Shown: piece after piece, positions 7,943-16,280 of the stretch
How the letters are laid out: each line of letters opens with the position of its first letter
Numbering within the stretch: position 1 is the first letter of the stretch
Translations under genes and position numbers: made by a program
Assembly (NCBI GenBank): GCA_003215335.1
Contig: QCKM01000004.1
Coordinates: 1-64,000 of the forward strand
Direction of reading: 5' to 3'
Origin: Prochlorococcus sp. AG-409-P01
Lineage (GTDB): Bacteria; Cyanobacteriota; Cyanobacteriia; PCC-6307; Cyanobiaceae
DNA: 64,000 nt
Notes under the pieces: generated by a model
Database searches by the model: none
What the model saw: the letters and a program-made list of their open reading frames with translations, nothing else
Told to the model about the DNA's origin: nothing

Positions 7943-8511
7943 TTGAAAAAAAGTAATCTCCGCAAAGGAATTGCAATAATTCCAATGCCTGCACAAATAA
8001 CTATTTGTGCAGGCATTGGTCCTAGGGTGTACATGAACAGCAGTTCGGGAAGACCTTCAGCCCATCGATTAAAAATAGACCCAATCATTAGATTGGTCAC
8101 ACCACACATTTGTATAAAAAATAGTCCCACTAATGCAGATAATGTCAGGTTGAAAAAGTTATTGATTCCATTTTGCTTGGCCAGTCTTCCAGTTATCCAA
8201 GCTGCTGGAACGAATCCGGCTAAATATCCGAAGCCTGGGGCGAAAATATAGTTAACAGTTCCTCCTCCATGAAAAACAGGTAGGTGTAAGAGCCCAATAG
8301 TCAGATATGCCGTTGCTGCAATTACTCCTGATCTGGGTCCGCACACCAAGGCACAGAGAAGTAAGGCCCCTACTTGCCAGCTGCTAGAAAGGTTAATTAC
8401 TTGAGTTGGGAGATTTGGAACTGGCAGCCAAAGAGCAGAAGGGAGAAAACTCCCAACAATGATCATCATTAGACCGGCTAGGGCGCCGCTCCAGTTAGCC
8501 AGTGCCCTCAC
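7939..8511 (-). CDS. bioY: Biotin transporter substrate-binding component BioY
   Basis: 190 residues, about six membrane helices. The signature is LPVFHGGGTVNYIFAPGFGYLAGF, typical of BioY, the S component of ECF-type vitamin transporters. No bioM/bioN-type energising ATPase or T component is present nearby, so it either works alone or borrows a shared ECF module from elsewhere. The start is GTG at 8511. The stop overlaps the lspA ATG. Biotin uptake would feed acetyl-CoA carboxylase, whose beta subunit (accD) is at 52195-53076. It is divergent from the SipA-like gene with a 57-bp gap. Confidence 0.9.
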   Translation of the reverse strand: MRALANWSGALAGLMMIIVGSFLPSALWLPVPNLPTQVINLSSSWQVGALLLCALVCGPRSGVIAATAYLTIGLLHLPVFHGGGTVNYIFAPGFGYLAGFVPAAWITGRLAKQNGINNFFNLTLSALVGLFFIQMCGVTNLMIGSIFNRWAEGLPELLFMYTLGPMPAQIVICAGIGIIAIPLRRLLFFK

Positions 8512-8568
8512 AATTCAAATACAACTCTTACCTATCCTGCAGTAGGAAGTTGTTATTGCATAGGTCTC

Positions 8569-8787
8569 ATGGATTACCAGATTGGCGACAAGGTTTCTTT
8601 GTCAGCTCCATTGACTTTTCTAAAGACAGCAGATCCAATGCCAATGCTTCGTCCTCCTGATCTGGTTGCTCCTGATGAGATAGGTGAAATTGTTGGTTTG
8701 CGTCCAATGAACTTTGCTGAGGTTAGATTTCGTCGAGGGATTTTTTTGCTTCCTTTTGATCGTCTTATGACATGTCAACCAAAATAA
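8569..8787 (+). CDS. sipA: SipA-like (DUF3148) SH3-fold protein
   Basis: 72 residues. The stretch KTADPMPMLRPPDLV followed by EIGEIVGLRP and VRFRRGIFLLP matches the DUF3148 family, to which SipA (NblS-interacting protein A) belongs. SipA binds the sensor kinase NblS, and later the regulator NtcB-type partners were proposed, in freshwater cyanobacteria, and modulates light and nutrient stress signalling. I assign this from memory of the family and cannot align it here. No cysteine pairs or membrane segments are present. The last 13 bp overlap the 3' end of the M16 gene on the minus strand. Confidence 0.6.
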   Translation: MDYQIGDKVSLSAPLTFLKTADPMPMLRPPDLVAPDEIGEIVGLRPMNFAEVRFRRGIFLLPFDRLMTCQPK

Positions 8788-10055
8788 TTTTTCGCTGGAA
8801 TATTGGACCAATAATTGCTAAGAGCTTTGAGTGTATTTTTTGGACCACAAAGACTTAGTAATGGTGTAGTAAGAGTTCTTGTAGCGGCTTCTTGCAGGTC
8901 AGATTCGGTTATTAATTCTATTTCTTGCAAGGTTTTCGAATCATAGTCGTCATCTAATCCAAGTCTTCTCAATTGGACTAGCCGTTCAGCCTTTTGTGAG
9001 GTTGTTTGAGACCCATGGGCAAGTTGGCCTCGAAACTTTGCTCTTACAAGCTCTAGATCATTTTTTGGAATTGATTCTGAAATGACTGAATTCCAGCATT
9101 CCAAAAGCAGCTTAAGAGTTAAAAGAGCTTTGTCTTCGCTTGTAGAAGCATGAAGTAGGAAGGGTGCAGGACCTTCTCTTATTGGGTGATGAACACCAAC
9201 GTCATAAACAACTCCATGATCTTCCCTCAGTTTTCGAAAAAGTAAACTGGACATGCCTACTCCTAAATAACAACTGATTAAGCGAAGGGCTAGATCATCT
9301 TTATGGCCATGAGGAATTGTTGGTTGGCCAAGCATGAGAACTACTTGTCCAGTAGTTTCAAAATGAACATTCAAGTTGCAATGTGAATTCCTCTCCCAAG
9401 TCGTGATTCCACCAGAAAAGAAATCTTGTGATTTGTTGTTTTCGTTGCCTTGCCAACTTTGGAATGGCTCCATAGTTCTTAATCGTTTATCTATTTCGTG
9501 ATGAAGTGACCCTGTTAGGGCAAGTGCTTGAGCTCGAGAAGTAAGGCTTTCAGCTAGAGGTAAAAGCTCCTTGCGCTCTAATTGCATTAAGTCTTCGCTT
9601 ATCCCAAGTGGGTCGTGCCCATAGGGACCATCCCCAAATGCAATTTTTCTCCAGCCGTCAAAAGCTAGATGAAAAGGACTTTCTTTTTGCCTTTGTAGTG
9701 CTTGGATACTCAGATCTTTCTCTAGGGCTATTTGATCTGGGTCAAGATGAGGATCAACAAGCATCCACCCCAGAATTGGCAATAGTTTTTCTGCATCAAG
9801 ATCAGAGCATTTAAGGCTTATTAGCAGGCCATCTTCGTTGGTGTCACAGCGCAGTCCAGCCCCACATCCTTCTACTAAGTCAGCCAGAGCAATGTTGTTA
9901 AAAGGCCCACACCCTCTGCTTAATAAAGACCCGAGAAGTTGATGTGCACCTTTTTGGCCAAGGGGATCTGCTCGACTGCCTTCTTTTATCCATAGCTTTG
10001 CTGAAAGCACTCCTGGAGCAGAGATTGGGTCCAACAAGAGGTCTACAAAACTCAT
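8775..10055 (-). CDS. M16 peptidase family protein, inactive-type partner
   Basis: 426 residues, M16B (processing peptidase) fold. At the place where active members have the inverted zinc motif HxxEH, this protein has HQLLGSLLSRG (His38), so both the catalytic Glu and the second zinc His are absent. Paired active and inactive subunits are known for M16B enzymes such as the mitochondrial processing peptidase. The ATG overlaps the stop of the active paralogue at 10052 as ATGA, so coupled translation and a heterodimer are likely. The C-terminal half has the glycine-rich segment YLGVGMSSLLFRKLRED typical of the substrate-binding subunit. The substrate is unknown. Confidence 0.88.
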   Translation of the reverse strand: MSFVDLLLDPISAPGVLSAKLWIKEGSRADPLGQKGAHQLLGSLLSRGCGPFNNIALADLVEGCGAGLRCDTNEDGLLISLKCSDLDAEKLLPILGWMLVDPHLDPDQIALEKDLSIQALQRQKESPFHLAFDGWRKIAFGDGPYGHDPLGISEDLMQLERKELLPLAESLTSRAQALALTGSLHHEIDKRLRTMEPFQSWQGNENNKSQDFFSGGITTWERNSHCNLNVHFETTGQVVLMLGQPTIPHGHKDDLALRLISCYLGVGMSSLLFRKLREDHGVVYDVGVHHPIREGPAPFLLHASTSEDKALLTLKLLLECWNSVISESIPKNDLELVRAKFRGQLAHGSQTTSQKAERLVQLRRLGLDDDYDSKTLQEIELITESDLQEAATRTLTTPLLSLCGPKNTLKALSNYWSNIPAKNYFG

Positions 10056-11350
10056 CTGTTGGTCTGAAGAGGGTTGGCGATCAGAGTAAAGCTGTTCTCT
10101 GGTTGTAGTAGTGGGAATATTTCGTGTTGCAATCGATTTGCTGACCAGGAGTTTATGTACTTAATTGGCTCGAGTAATGGTTGTGATCGGCCCCACAAAG
10201 CCTGATTGCCTGCCAAACCTGCTATTTGACATGAGGCCTCAAGATTGAAGCAAAGACCATTTTTCACTAGTTGATGAGCTCTCTTTAGCTCTTGACTATT
10301 TGGAGGGAAATCGAGGGCGCGACGAAGAAGATTGTGACTCTCTTTTTCTACATGTTCGAGATGCTTCTCTGCGCAGCATGCCTCAAGGACAACCAAGCTA
10401 CCTTCCTCAAGAACGGTTACATCCATATCTATTGATTCAACTATTTGTAATTCTTCTCTTAATTGCTGAACCAGTCGACTTCGTCGGCCTTCTGCCATTA
10501 GAGAGGTTGCTAAATCAGCTCCGACAACCATTTCTTGCTCGCTTGCAGAGGGTACTTGCCAAGCCATTAATAATCTTGATGATTCGAGTCTGGGAATTCC
10601 AATTACTTCCCGACCTGTTTGAAAGTTGAGCCCTATGCCTTTGAGGTAAGAGTTGTTTGTTGAGTTCTTATCCACCTCTGCCAAAAGACTATTGCTAATA
10701 ATCTCTTGAAGTTGGGATGGAATTGATCCTGCAATTGACAAACAACAATTCTCACCGGTATATCTTCGCTGGTGAAAGGCATCCATTTTTTCAGGATTAA
10801 GAGCCTTTAGACTTGATTCAATTCCCAAAATTGCACGCCCGTAGGGATGTCCCTTCAAGCAATTTCCTAGAAGTTTCTGGAAAGCCTGTTCCTCTGGTTG
10901 ATCTTTGTATTGAGCAATTTCTTCAAGCACCACTTCTCTCTCCATGGAAAATGCCTTTGGAAGGAGGGAGGGAGTTAGTACTAAGCTCAGTAAAAGGTCA
11001 AGGGCATTTGTTGCTTCTTGGGGTGGGACAAGAACATAAAAGTGCACGTCATCGAACCCTGTAGCTGCATTGCTACTACCTCCTAATGCTTCGATCTTTC
11101 GATCAAACTCCCCAGCTTCTAGGTGACAACTCCCTTTGAAGACCATGTGTTCAAGAAAGTGAGCCAACCCTTCCTCTCCTTCCAATTCGGAGCAACTTCC
11201 TGCTTTGCACCAGAAATCAAGACAGGTAAGCGTTGCATCAGGCATAGGTGCCATGACGCAACGTGCTCCATTCTTCAGAGACCATTGATAAAGGTCTGGT
11301 CCTTTACTAGTTCTTGTCAGAGCTTCCTGCCAAAGTTCCATTCTGATCAT
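10052..11350 (-). CDS. M16 family zinc metallopeptidase, catalytic subunit
   Basis: 432 residues from the ATG at 11350 (a longer frame runs to 11380 and would overlap pcyA). The zinc and catalytic motif HFLEH sits at about residues 64-68 within GLAHFLEHMVFKGS. The downstream zinc Glu lies in the REVVLEEIAQYKDQPEE stretch. It is therefore a catalytically competent M16B peptidase. It is followed with ATGA overlap by its inactive homologue. Cyanobacterial members are thought to degrade short or transit-type peptides; the actual substrate cannot be read here. It is divergent from pcyA with only about 10 bp between the start codons, so their promoters must overlap each other's 5' ends. Confidence 0.9.
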   Translation of the reverse strand: MIRMELWQEALTRTSKGPDLYQWSLKNGARCVMAPMPDATLTCLDFWCKAGSCSELEGEEGLAHFLEHMVFKGSCHLEAGEFDRKIEALGGSSNAATGFDDVHFYVLVPPQEATNALDLLLSLVLTPSLLPKAFSMEREVVLEEIAQYKDQPEEQAFQKLLGNCLKGHPYGRAILGIESSLKALNPEKMDAFHQRRYTGENCCLSIAGSIPSQLQEIISNSLLAEVDKNSTNNSYLKGIGLNFQTGREVIGIPRLESSRLLMAWQVPSASEQEMVVGADLATSLMAEGRRSRLVQQLREELQIVESIDMDVTVLEEGSLVVLEACCAEKHLEHVEKESHNLLRRALDFPPNSQELKRAHQLVKNGLCFNLEASCQIAGLAGNQALWGRSQPLLEPIKYINSWSANRLQHEIFPLLQPENSFTLIANPLQTNR

Positions 11351-11360
11351 TATTGGAAAC

Positions 11361-12101
11361 GTGTTGCCTAATTTCCCCATAAGCGGACAGGTCCTTCATC
11401 CGCTTATGGAGGATCTTCTGAAAAGAATTATTAGTCGCCGATCTGGAATGGTCGGTCTTAAGCCCTTGCCTCTTTCATCTGAATTGAAGCTTGTTACAGG
11501 GACTTTTGAAGGAGAGTCATTGTTTATATGGAATGAGCTAAAGAGCTGTAGAGGGTTTCGTAAGTTACACCTTGAAGTGGCCATGTTTGGAGCAGGCCTT
11601 CAGATTTTGCACTGTGTCTTCTTCCCTGAACCAAGTTTTGACTTGCCGATTTTTGGTGTGGATGTTGTGGCTGGCCCCTCAGGAATATCTGCTGCCATTG
11701 TTGACCTTTCTCCAGTCCAAGGTGATTTACCAGGGTACGTATTACAACAGTTAAATGCACTTCCTAAACCTTCATTTAATCAAGTCAGGGAACTGCCAGC
11801 ATGGGGATCAATCTTTTCACCTTTTGTGCAATTTATCCGCCCTGATGGAATTCTCGAAGAGCAAAGTTTTTCGGACATAGTTGAAAACTATCTTCAGATT
11901 CTTATTTCATCATTGGATAGGACAAATCCCGATGAGCCTCATGCACCTACTACCATTCAAAGGCACAATGGCCAGCTTCTATATTGTCTTCAGCAGAAAC
12001 GCAACGACAAGACAAGACGGGTGCTGGAGAAAGCATTCAATCCTCAGTGGGCGAAATGCTACATAGAGGAGCTGATGTTCGACTCTCCTCCCCCTCTTTA
12101 A
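11361..12101 (+). CDS. pcyA: Phycocyanobilin:ferredoxin oxidoreductase
   Basis: 246 residues. PcyA reduces biliverdin IXalpha to 3Z-phycocyanobilin with four electrons from ferredoxin. It aligns well to the family: FRKLHLEVA carries the active-site Glu, LQILHCVFFPEP the conserved His, and FGVDVVAGPSGISAAIVDLSP the proton-donating Asp. The C-terminus, QQKRNDKTRRVLEKAF, is also typical. The start is GTG at 11361; an ATG at 11406 is possible but would remove part of the first helix. In Prochlorococcus, bilins serve remnant phycobiliproteins or signalling rather than phycobilisomes. The 3' end overlaps the start of devB. Confidence 0.95.
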   Translation: MLPNFPISGQVLHPLMEDLLKRIISRRSGMVGLKPLPLSSELKLVTGTFEGESLFIWNELKSCRGFRKLHLEVAMFGAGLQILHCVFFPEPSFDLPIFGVDVVAGPSGISAAIVDLSPVQGDLPGYVLQQLNALPKPSFNQVRELPAWGSIFSPFVQFIRPDGILEEQSFSDIVENYLQILISSLDRTNPDEPHAPTTIQRHNGQLLYCLQQKRNDKTRRVLEKAFNPQWAKCYIEELMFDSPPPL

Positions 12102-13003
12102 GCAAGAAAAAACTGATATTTATTTTGGGGACAGGGTTGGCTTTATTACTTGGCGGGACAGCATGGATGTTGATGAGACGTCCGTCAACCCATTCCCAGG
12201 CGCCTCTTGTCTCTACTTCTAGAGCTATTGAAGCAGTCGCTGCGCTTGGGCAACTGGAACCTGCAGGGGATGTTCGCCGTCTTGCTGCTCCAGTCAGTGG
12301 ATTTGGTGGTACTCCAAGAGTGGCAGATCTAAAAGTTCGAGAGGGTGATTTAGTTGCGCAAGGTCAGGTGCTTGCTGTGTTTGATAGTCGTCCTCACATT
12401 CTTGCTGATTTGAGTGGAGTTAAGGCTCGTTTGCAGACGCTTGAAGTTGAGATAAAGATGCAGGAACGAGAGGTAAGCAGGTATAGAAAGGCTGCTCTTG
12501 AAGGCGCAACTCCACTAGTACTATTGGATGAGAAACAAGATGAATTGAACAAGCTGAAAGGAGAAAGAGAGGAGACTTTGGCTCAAAGGAGTGCTCTAGA
12601 AGCTGATCTTTTAGATAGTCAACTTAAGTCTCCAATTGATGGGGTAGTTCTTAGGGTTCACACTAGGGTTGGTGAGCGATCTGCAAATGAAGGGGTACTT
12701 GAGGTAGGTGACACTGAGAGAATGGAGGCTTTGATAGAAGTTTATGAATCAGATATAGCAAGAGTAGAAATTGGTCAAGAGGTTACGCTCACTAGTGAAA
12801 ATGGTGGTTTTAAGGGCACTTTGAAAGGATTTGTTGAGCGAATAAGTCCTCAGGTAAGGCAGAGAAAAGTACTTTCCACAGACCCCACTGGGGATGCCGA
12901 TGCAAGAGTGGTGGAGGTTCGAGTGATTCTTTTCCCTGAATTTGCTTCAAGAGTTAGTCACTTGACTGGTATGAAGGTGATAGCTCGATTTCAACCATCG
13001 TGA
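12056..13003 (+). CDS. devB: DevB-type membrane fusion protein of an ABC exporter
   Basis: About 315 residues from the ATG at 12056 (the frame is open back to 11984, inside pcyA). One N-terminal membrane helix (LIFILGTGLALLLGGTAWML) is followed by a HlyD/biotinyl-lipoyl-like domain (VREGDLVAQGQVLAVFDS), a coiled-coil hairpin rich in Glu, Lys and Arg, then the second lipoyl half (LKSPIDGVVLRVHTRVGE) and beta-barrel. It is the periplasmic adaptor that links a DevC/DevA inner-membrane pump to an outer-membrane channel. It overlaps devC by 4 bp (GTGA). In filamentous relatives DevBCA exports heterocyst glycolipid; this organism has no heterocysts, so the cargo is unknown. Confidence 0.9.
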   Translation: MLHRGADVRLSSPSLSKKKLIFILGTGLALLLGGTAWMLMRRPSTHSQAPLVSTSRAIEAVAALGQLEPAGDVRRLAAPVSGFGGTPRVADLKVREGDLVAQGQVLAVFDSRPHILADLSGVKARLQTLEVEIKMQEREVSRYRKAALEGATPLVLLDEKQDELNKLKGEREETLAQRSALEADLLDSQLKSPIDGVVLRVHTRVGERSANEGVLEVGDTERMEALIEVYESDIARVEIGQEVTLTSENGGFKGTLKGFVERISPQVRQRKVLSTDPTGDADARVVEVRVILFPEFASRVSHLTGMKVIARFQPS

Positions 13004-14172
13004 AGTTTGGGCCTTGGCAAAAAAGATCAATTCCTCTTGCTTGGCTATTACTTAGTAGGCAACCATTACGCCTTTTAGTTGCATTAGCAGGGATCAGCTT
13101 TGCAGGAATCCTTATGTTTATGCAGCTGGGATTTCGTGATGGCCTTTTTGATGCAAGTGTCACTGTGCATCGTTTGTTTGATGCTGACCTTGTACTTATG
13201 AGTCCAAGGTCAATGAGCTCAATAAGTATGAGTGGATTTCCAAGGAGAAGGCTTGTTCAGGCTATGGCTCATGAGGATGTTGTTGGTACAACACCTGTTA
13301 ATTGGAATTTTCTTCTTTGGCGTAATCCAGAGACACTTACAACCCGTTCGATTCTGGCGTTGGGGTTTGAGCCTAGTGCTCCTTTGTTTCAAGACCCTGA
13401 GCTTGAGGTGAAAGCTCAGGCTCTTACAAATCCAGGTAGGGTGCTATTTGATGAACTCTCTCGAAATGAATTTGGGCCAATCCCAAAGTGGTTTAAAGAG
13501 GGGCGAATAGTTGAGACTGAGCTTGCTGGCAAGCGCGTTCGTGTTGCTGGACTTGTTCGACTTGGCCCCTCATTCGGAGCTGATGGCAATCTACTTACAA
13601 GTAGAGAGACATTCCTTGATCTTTTGCCAAGTACTCCACCAGGGAGTATTGAAATTGGTTTGATCAGATTGCGTCCAGGATCTGACCCTGAAAAAATTAT
13701 TAATTCTTTAAGGGCTAGTTTGCCCAGCGACGTCAAAGTTTTTACTCGGCAAGGCTTCATAGATTTTGAAAAGAATTACTGGAGGACAAGCACTTCTATT
13801 GGTTTTATTTTCAGCCTTGGAGCAGCAATGGGGTTTGTTGTTGGATGTGTGATTGTTTATCAGATTCTTTATAGCGATGTAAGCGATCATCTCCCGGAAT
13901 ATGCAACGTTGCTAGCAATGGGTTACAGACTAAAAACTCTTCTTGGGGTTGTTGCTAGAGAAGGCATCTTCCTTGCATTGATGGGATATGTTCCTGCCTA
14001 TCTTGTAGGACAAGCTTTATATGCTCTTGTGAGAAGTTCCACCAAGCTTCCGGTGGTAATGGACCCTTCTAGAGCGATGCTTGTTTTTGTGCTTATCCTA
14101 TTTATGTGTATGAGTTCTGCATTGCTTGCTATGAGAAGGCTAGTAGATGCAGACCCTGCAGAGATTTTCTAA
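13000..14172 (+). CDS. devC: DevC-type ABC exporter permease
   Basis: 390 residues. Membrane helix 1 (LLVALAGISFAGILMFMQLGF) is followed by a large periplasmic domain and three helices at the C-terminus, the MacB/FtsX arrangement. The residues after helix 1 (GFRDGLFDASVTVHRLFDADLVLMSP) are characteristic of DevC. It forms a tripartite exporter with the adaptor DevB and the ATPase DevA. The GTG start at 13000 overlaps the devB stop. The last residues, RLVDADPAEIF, are the usual end of the family, so the gene is intact and devA must begin at or after this point or overlap it out of frame. Confidence 0.92.
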   Translation: MKFGPWQKRSIPLAWLLLSRQPLRLLVALAGISFAGILMFMQLGFRDGLFDASVTVHRLFDADLVLMSPRSMSSISMSGFPRRRLVQAMAHEDVVGTTPVNWNFLLWRNPETLTTRSILALGFEPSAPLFQDPELEVKAQALTNPGRVLFDELSRNEFGPIPKWFKEGRIVETELAGKRVRVAGLVRLGPSFGADGNLLTSRETFLDLLPSTPPGSIEIGLIRLRPGSDPEKIINSLRASLPSDVKVFTRQGFIDFEKNYWRTSTSIGFIFSLGAAMGFVVGCVIVYQILYSDVSDHLPEYATLLAMGYRLKTLLGVVAREGIFLALMGYVPAYLVGQALYALVRSSTKLPVVMDPSRAMLVFVLILFMCMSSALLAMRRLVDADPAEIF

Positions 14173-14180
14173 TAGCTAGC

Positions 14181-14909
14181 ATTGTTTTACCTCTAAATTA
14201 TCAGGATAAAAAGGCTCTGCAAATAACTACTCCTTCAGTTCAAATAGAAGGCTTGAGCCATTGGTTTGGCAAGGGCATCACACGGAAGCAGATTCTGCAC
14301 ACAATTTCACTTGAGATTGCTCCTGGGGAAGTTGTTTTGCTTACAGGCCCTTCAGGTTGTGGCAAAACAACTTTATTGACTTTGATTGGAGCTTTGAGAA
14401 AGGTTCAGACTGGGAATCTTTGGGTTTTTGGAAATAAGGTACATGGCTCTAGTCGGAAATTACGTCAACAATTGCGGCGAAATATTGGAATGATTTTTCA
14501 AGGTCATAACCTTCTGAGGTGTCTTACTGCGGAACAGAATGTTCAAATGGGTGCTGACTTGCTCCCTGGACTTTCTTATCGGTCACGTCGAGATAAAGCT
14601 CGAGAATGGTTGCATGAAGTCGGGCTTAGGGATCAATCCTCACAGTTGCCACAGGACCTTTCAGGCGGTCAAAAGCAACGTGTTGCTATTGCTAGAGCTT
14701 TAGCAGCTCAACCCAAGCTGCTTCTTGCTGACGAACCTACAGCGGCTCTGGATAGTGTTACTGGAAGGGAGGTGGTGTATTTACTAAAGAGATTGGCGCT
14801 GGAACAATCTTGCTCTGTGTTGATGGTTACTCATGATCCAAGAATTCTTGATGTGGCAGATAGGGTTGTAAAAATGGAAGATGGACGTTTGTTACCCCCT
14901 TTTGGGTAA
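14181..14909 (+). CDS. devA: DevA-type ABC exporter ATPase
   Basis: ABC ATPase with Walker A GPSGCGKTT, Q-loop region FQGHNLLRCLT, signature LSGGQKQR, Walker B LLLADEP and H-loop VTHDP all intact. It powers the DevBC exporter. The start is a problem: the domain begins at VQIEGLSHWFG, yet no ATG, GTG or TTG occurs in frame between the end of devC and the TTG at 14250, which is already inside the first beta-strand. The frame is open back to a GTG at 14106 within devC. I place the start at the ATT at 14181 as a compromise. Initiation at ATT, ATA or CTG, or with a 67-bp overlap at 14106, are the options. Confidence 0.85.
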   Translation: MVLPLNYQDKKALQITTPSVQIEGLSHWFGKGITRKQILHTISLEIAPGEVVLLTGPSGCGKTTLLTLIGALRKVQTGNLWVFGNKVHGSSRKLRQQLRRNIGMIFQGHNLLRCLTAEQNVQMGADLLPGLSYRSRRDKAREWLHEVGLRDQSSQLPQDLSGGQKQRVAIARALAAQPKLLLADEPTAALDSVTGREVVYLLKRLALEQSCSVLMVTHDPRILDVADRVVKMEDGRLLPPFG

Positions 14910-14946
14910 GTTGGTGGTATGTACAGCACTTTGAATCTCTAATCGA

Positions 14947-15102
14947 ATGGCTAAACGCAGAAATCTAAAGAAGGAAAAGCAAGAGCGAAACCGCGCTTAT
15001 GCTCGTAAATTCAAAAAACGCAAGTTGCGTAATGACGGTCGTGGAGAAGGGGCTGGCAATGGTGTTACTGGAACAGCTAACAATGGTGGCGCAGCAGATT
15101 GA
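14947..15102 (+). CDS. 51-residue highly basic conserved protein
   Basis: ATG at 14947, TGA at 15100-15102. Residues 1-28 are almost wholly Arg, Lys and Glu (MAKRRNLKKEKQERNRAYAR, then KFKKRKLR). The tail is Gly/Asn/Ala-rich and neutral. The composition is like a small ribosomal or RNA-binding protein. I recall very similar short proteins in other picocyanobacteria, so I take it as real. It lies 37 bp after devA on the same strand. A frame on the opposite strand across it has no support. Function is unknown; binding to rRNA or tRNA is only inferred from charge. Confidence 0.7.
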   Translation: MAKRRNLKKEKQERNRAYARKFKKRKLRNDGRGEGAGNGVTGTANNGGAAD

Positions 15103-15218
15103 TTGATCCCTTAGAGCATGACTGTCGGTTGCATGAGAAGTCCAATCAAATTTGGGAAGGTGGAGTTCTTTCTTTAACTGTCTAGTGAGATGATTATTGT
15201 CAAAGAGGATCTTTGCGA

Positions 15219-16151
15219 ATGTTCGCAAGTGTTGTAATTCCGACCTACAACCGACGCCCGATTCTTGAAAAGTGTCTTGTAGCACTGGAGAGTCAGGTAG
15301 TTGATGGTGAGCTAAATGATTATGAAATTGTTGTTGTAGATGATGGATCTACAGATGACACCATTTCTTGGTTGATAGCAGAAGCTTCGAGATTCCCTCA
15401 TGTTCGGCTTGTAGAGCAGGAGCATGGTGGACCTGCAGAAGGGAGAAACAGAGGCGTGGAGAATTCAATTGGTGAAGTGATTGTTTTTATTGATAGTGAT
15501 TTGATTGTTACTAAAACATTCCTTGCTTCGCATGTAGATGCTCTTGTCCAATCTTGGAAGAGAAGAGGTAATAGACTTTGTTTTACATATGGAGCTGTTA
15601 TAAATACATCAAATTTCAATAACCCCACCTCTGAAAAATATAAATTAAGTGACCTTTCATGGGCATACTTTGCTACAGGAAATGTTGCGATTGATAGAAA
15701 AGTATTAGAAAAATCAGGCCTTTTTGACACTGCTTTTTATCTATATGGCTGGGAAGATTTAGAACTTGGTGAGCGACTCCGGCAAATGGGTGTTGACCTT
15801 GTGAGGTGTCCACAAGCAGTTGGTTACCACTGGCATCCAGCATTACGCTTGGAGCAAATTAAAGATTTGATAAAAGTAGAACAAGAGCGCGCAAAAATGG
15901 GACTTGTCTTTTATCGAAAGCATCCGACAGTTAGGGTTCGTTTCATTATTCAATTTACTTTCTTGCATAGACTCTTATGGGAAGTTCTAACTCTTGGTGG
16001 AATTATCAATGAAAGAACCCTTAGGCCTTTTATGGCCTGGTTGATTCGCCGAGGGAATGCAAATTTGGCTATGGAGCTTTTGCGGTTACCTCTTAACCGC
16101 ATATTTGTTCGGCAGATTTATCAAGAGGCAGCCATGTCGCGAATCCTCTGA
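15219..16151 (+). CDS. Family 2 glycosyltransferase
   Basis: 310 residues from the ATG at 15219 (a TTG six bases earlier is also in frame). It has the GT-A fold: ASVVIPTYNR at the N-terminus, VVVDDGSTDDT for the nucleotide, the DxD-type VFIDSDLI, and the acceptor and base motif WEDLELGERLRQMG followed by a YHWH segment. The C-terminal helices (about 220-300) are amphipathic and may dock to the membrane. It is an inverting transferase of cell-surface polysaccharide or glycolipid type. Sugar and acceptor are unknown. It follows the 51-residue basic protein and ends about 40 bp before the rpsB leader. Confidence 0.88.
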   Translation: MFASVVIPTYNRRPILEKCLVALESQVVDGELNDYEIVVVDDGSTDDTISWLIAEASRFPHVRLVEQEHGGPAEGRNRGVENSIGEVIVFIDSDLIVTKTFLASHVDALVQSWKRRGNRLCFTYGAVINTSNFNNPTSEKYKLSDLSWAYFATGNVAIDRKVLEKSGLFDTAFYLYGWEDLELGERLRQMGVDLVRCPQAVGYHWHPALRLEQIKDLIKVEQERAKMGLVFYRKHPTVRVRFIIQFTFLHRLLWEVLTLGGIINERTLRPFMAWLIRRGNANLAMELLRLPLNRIFVRQIYQEAAMSRIL

Positions 16152-16191
16152 ACACTCGCTTTGATAAATTAAGACGTCCTTTCATTCCGCA

Positions 16192-16280
16192 CACCTGCTC
16201 GTTTCGGGTGATAGTTGAGTCGATCCAAGCTTTTTGCTTGGCTTGCTTGCATCCCTAGCAGGTGGAGGCGAACCCGAAAC
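16192..16280 (+). promoter_or_regulatory. Structured rpsB leader with a possible pseudoknot
   Basis: Two perfect complementary pairs cross each other: A (16192-16199, CACCTGCT) pairs with A' (16257-16264), and B (16201-16209, GTTTCGGGT) pairs with B' (16272-16280). The order A-B-A'-B' is that of a pseudoknot, or of two mutually exclusive hairpins. Between them is a third perfect hairpin, CCAAGC-TTTTT-GCTTGG (16225-16241). The only Shine-Dalgarno-like run, GGAGG at 16264-16268, sits at the A'/B' junction, 21 nt before the ATG. In gammaproteobacteria S2 represses rpsB-tsf through a conserved leader structure; an analogous autogenous control here is inferred. Confidence 0.65.

Noticed and set aside
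14965-15285. 106-residue minus-strand frame across the 51-residue basic protein
   Set aside because: The plus-strand small protein and the glycosyltransferase start explain the region; the minus frame has no recognisable feature.
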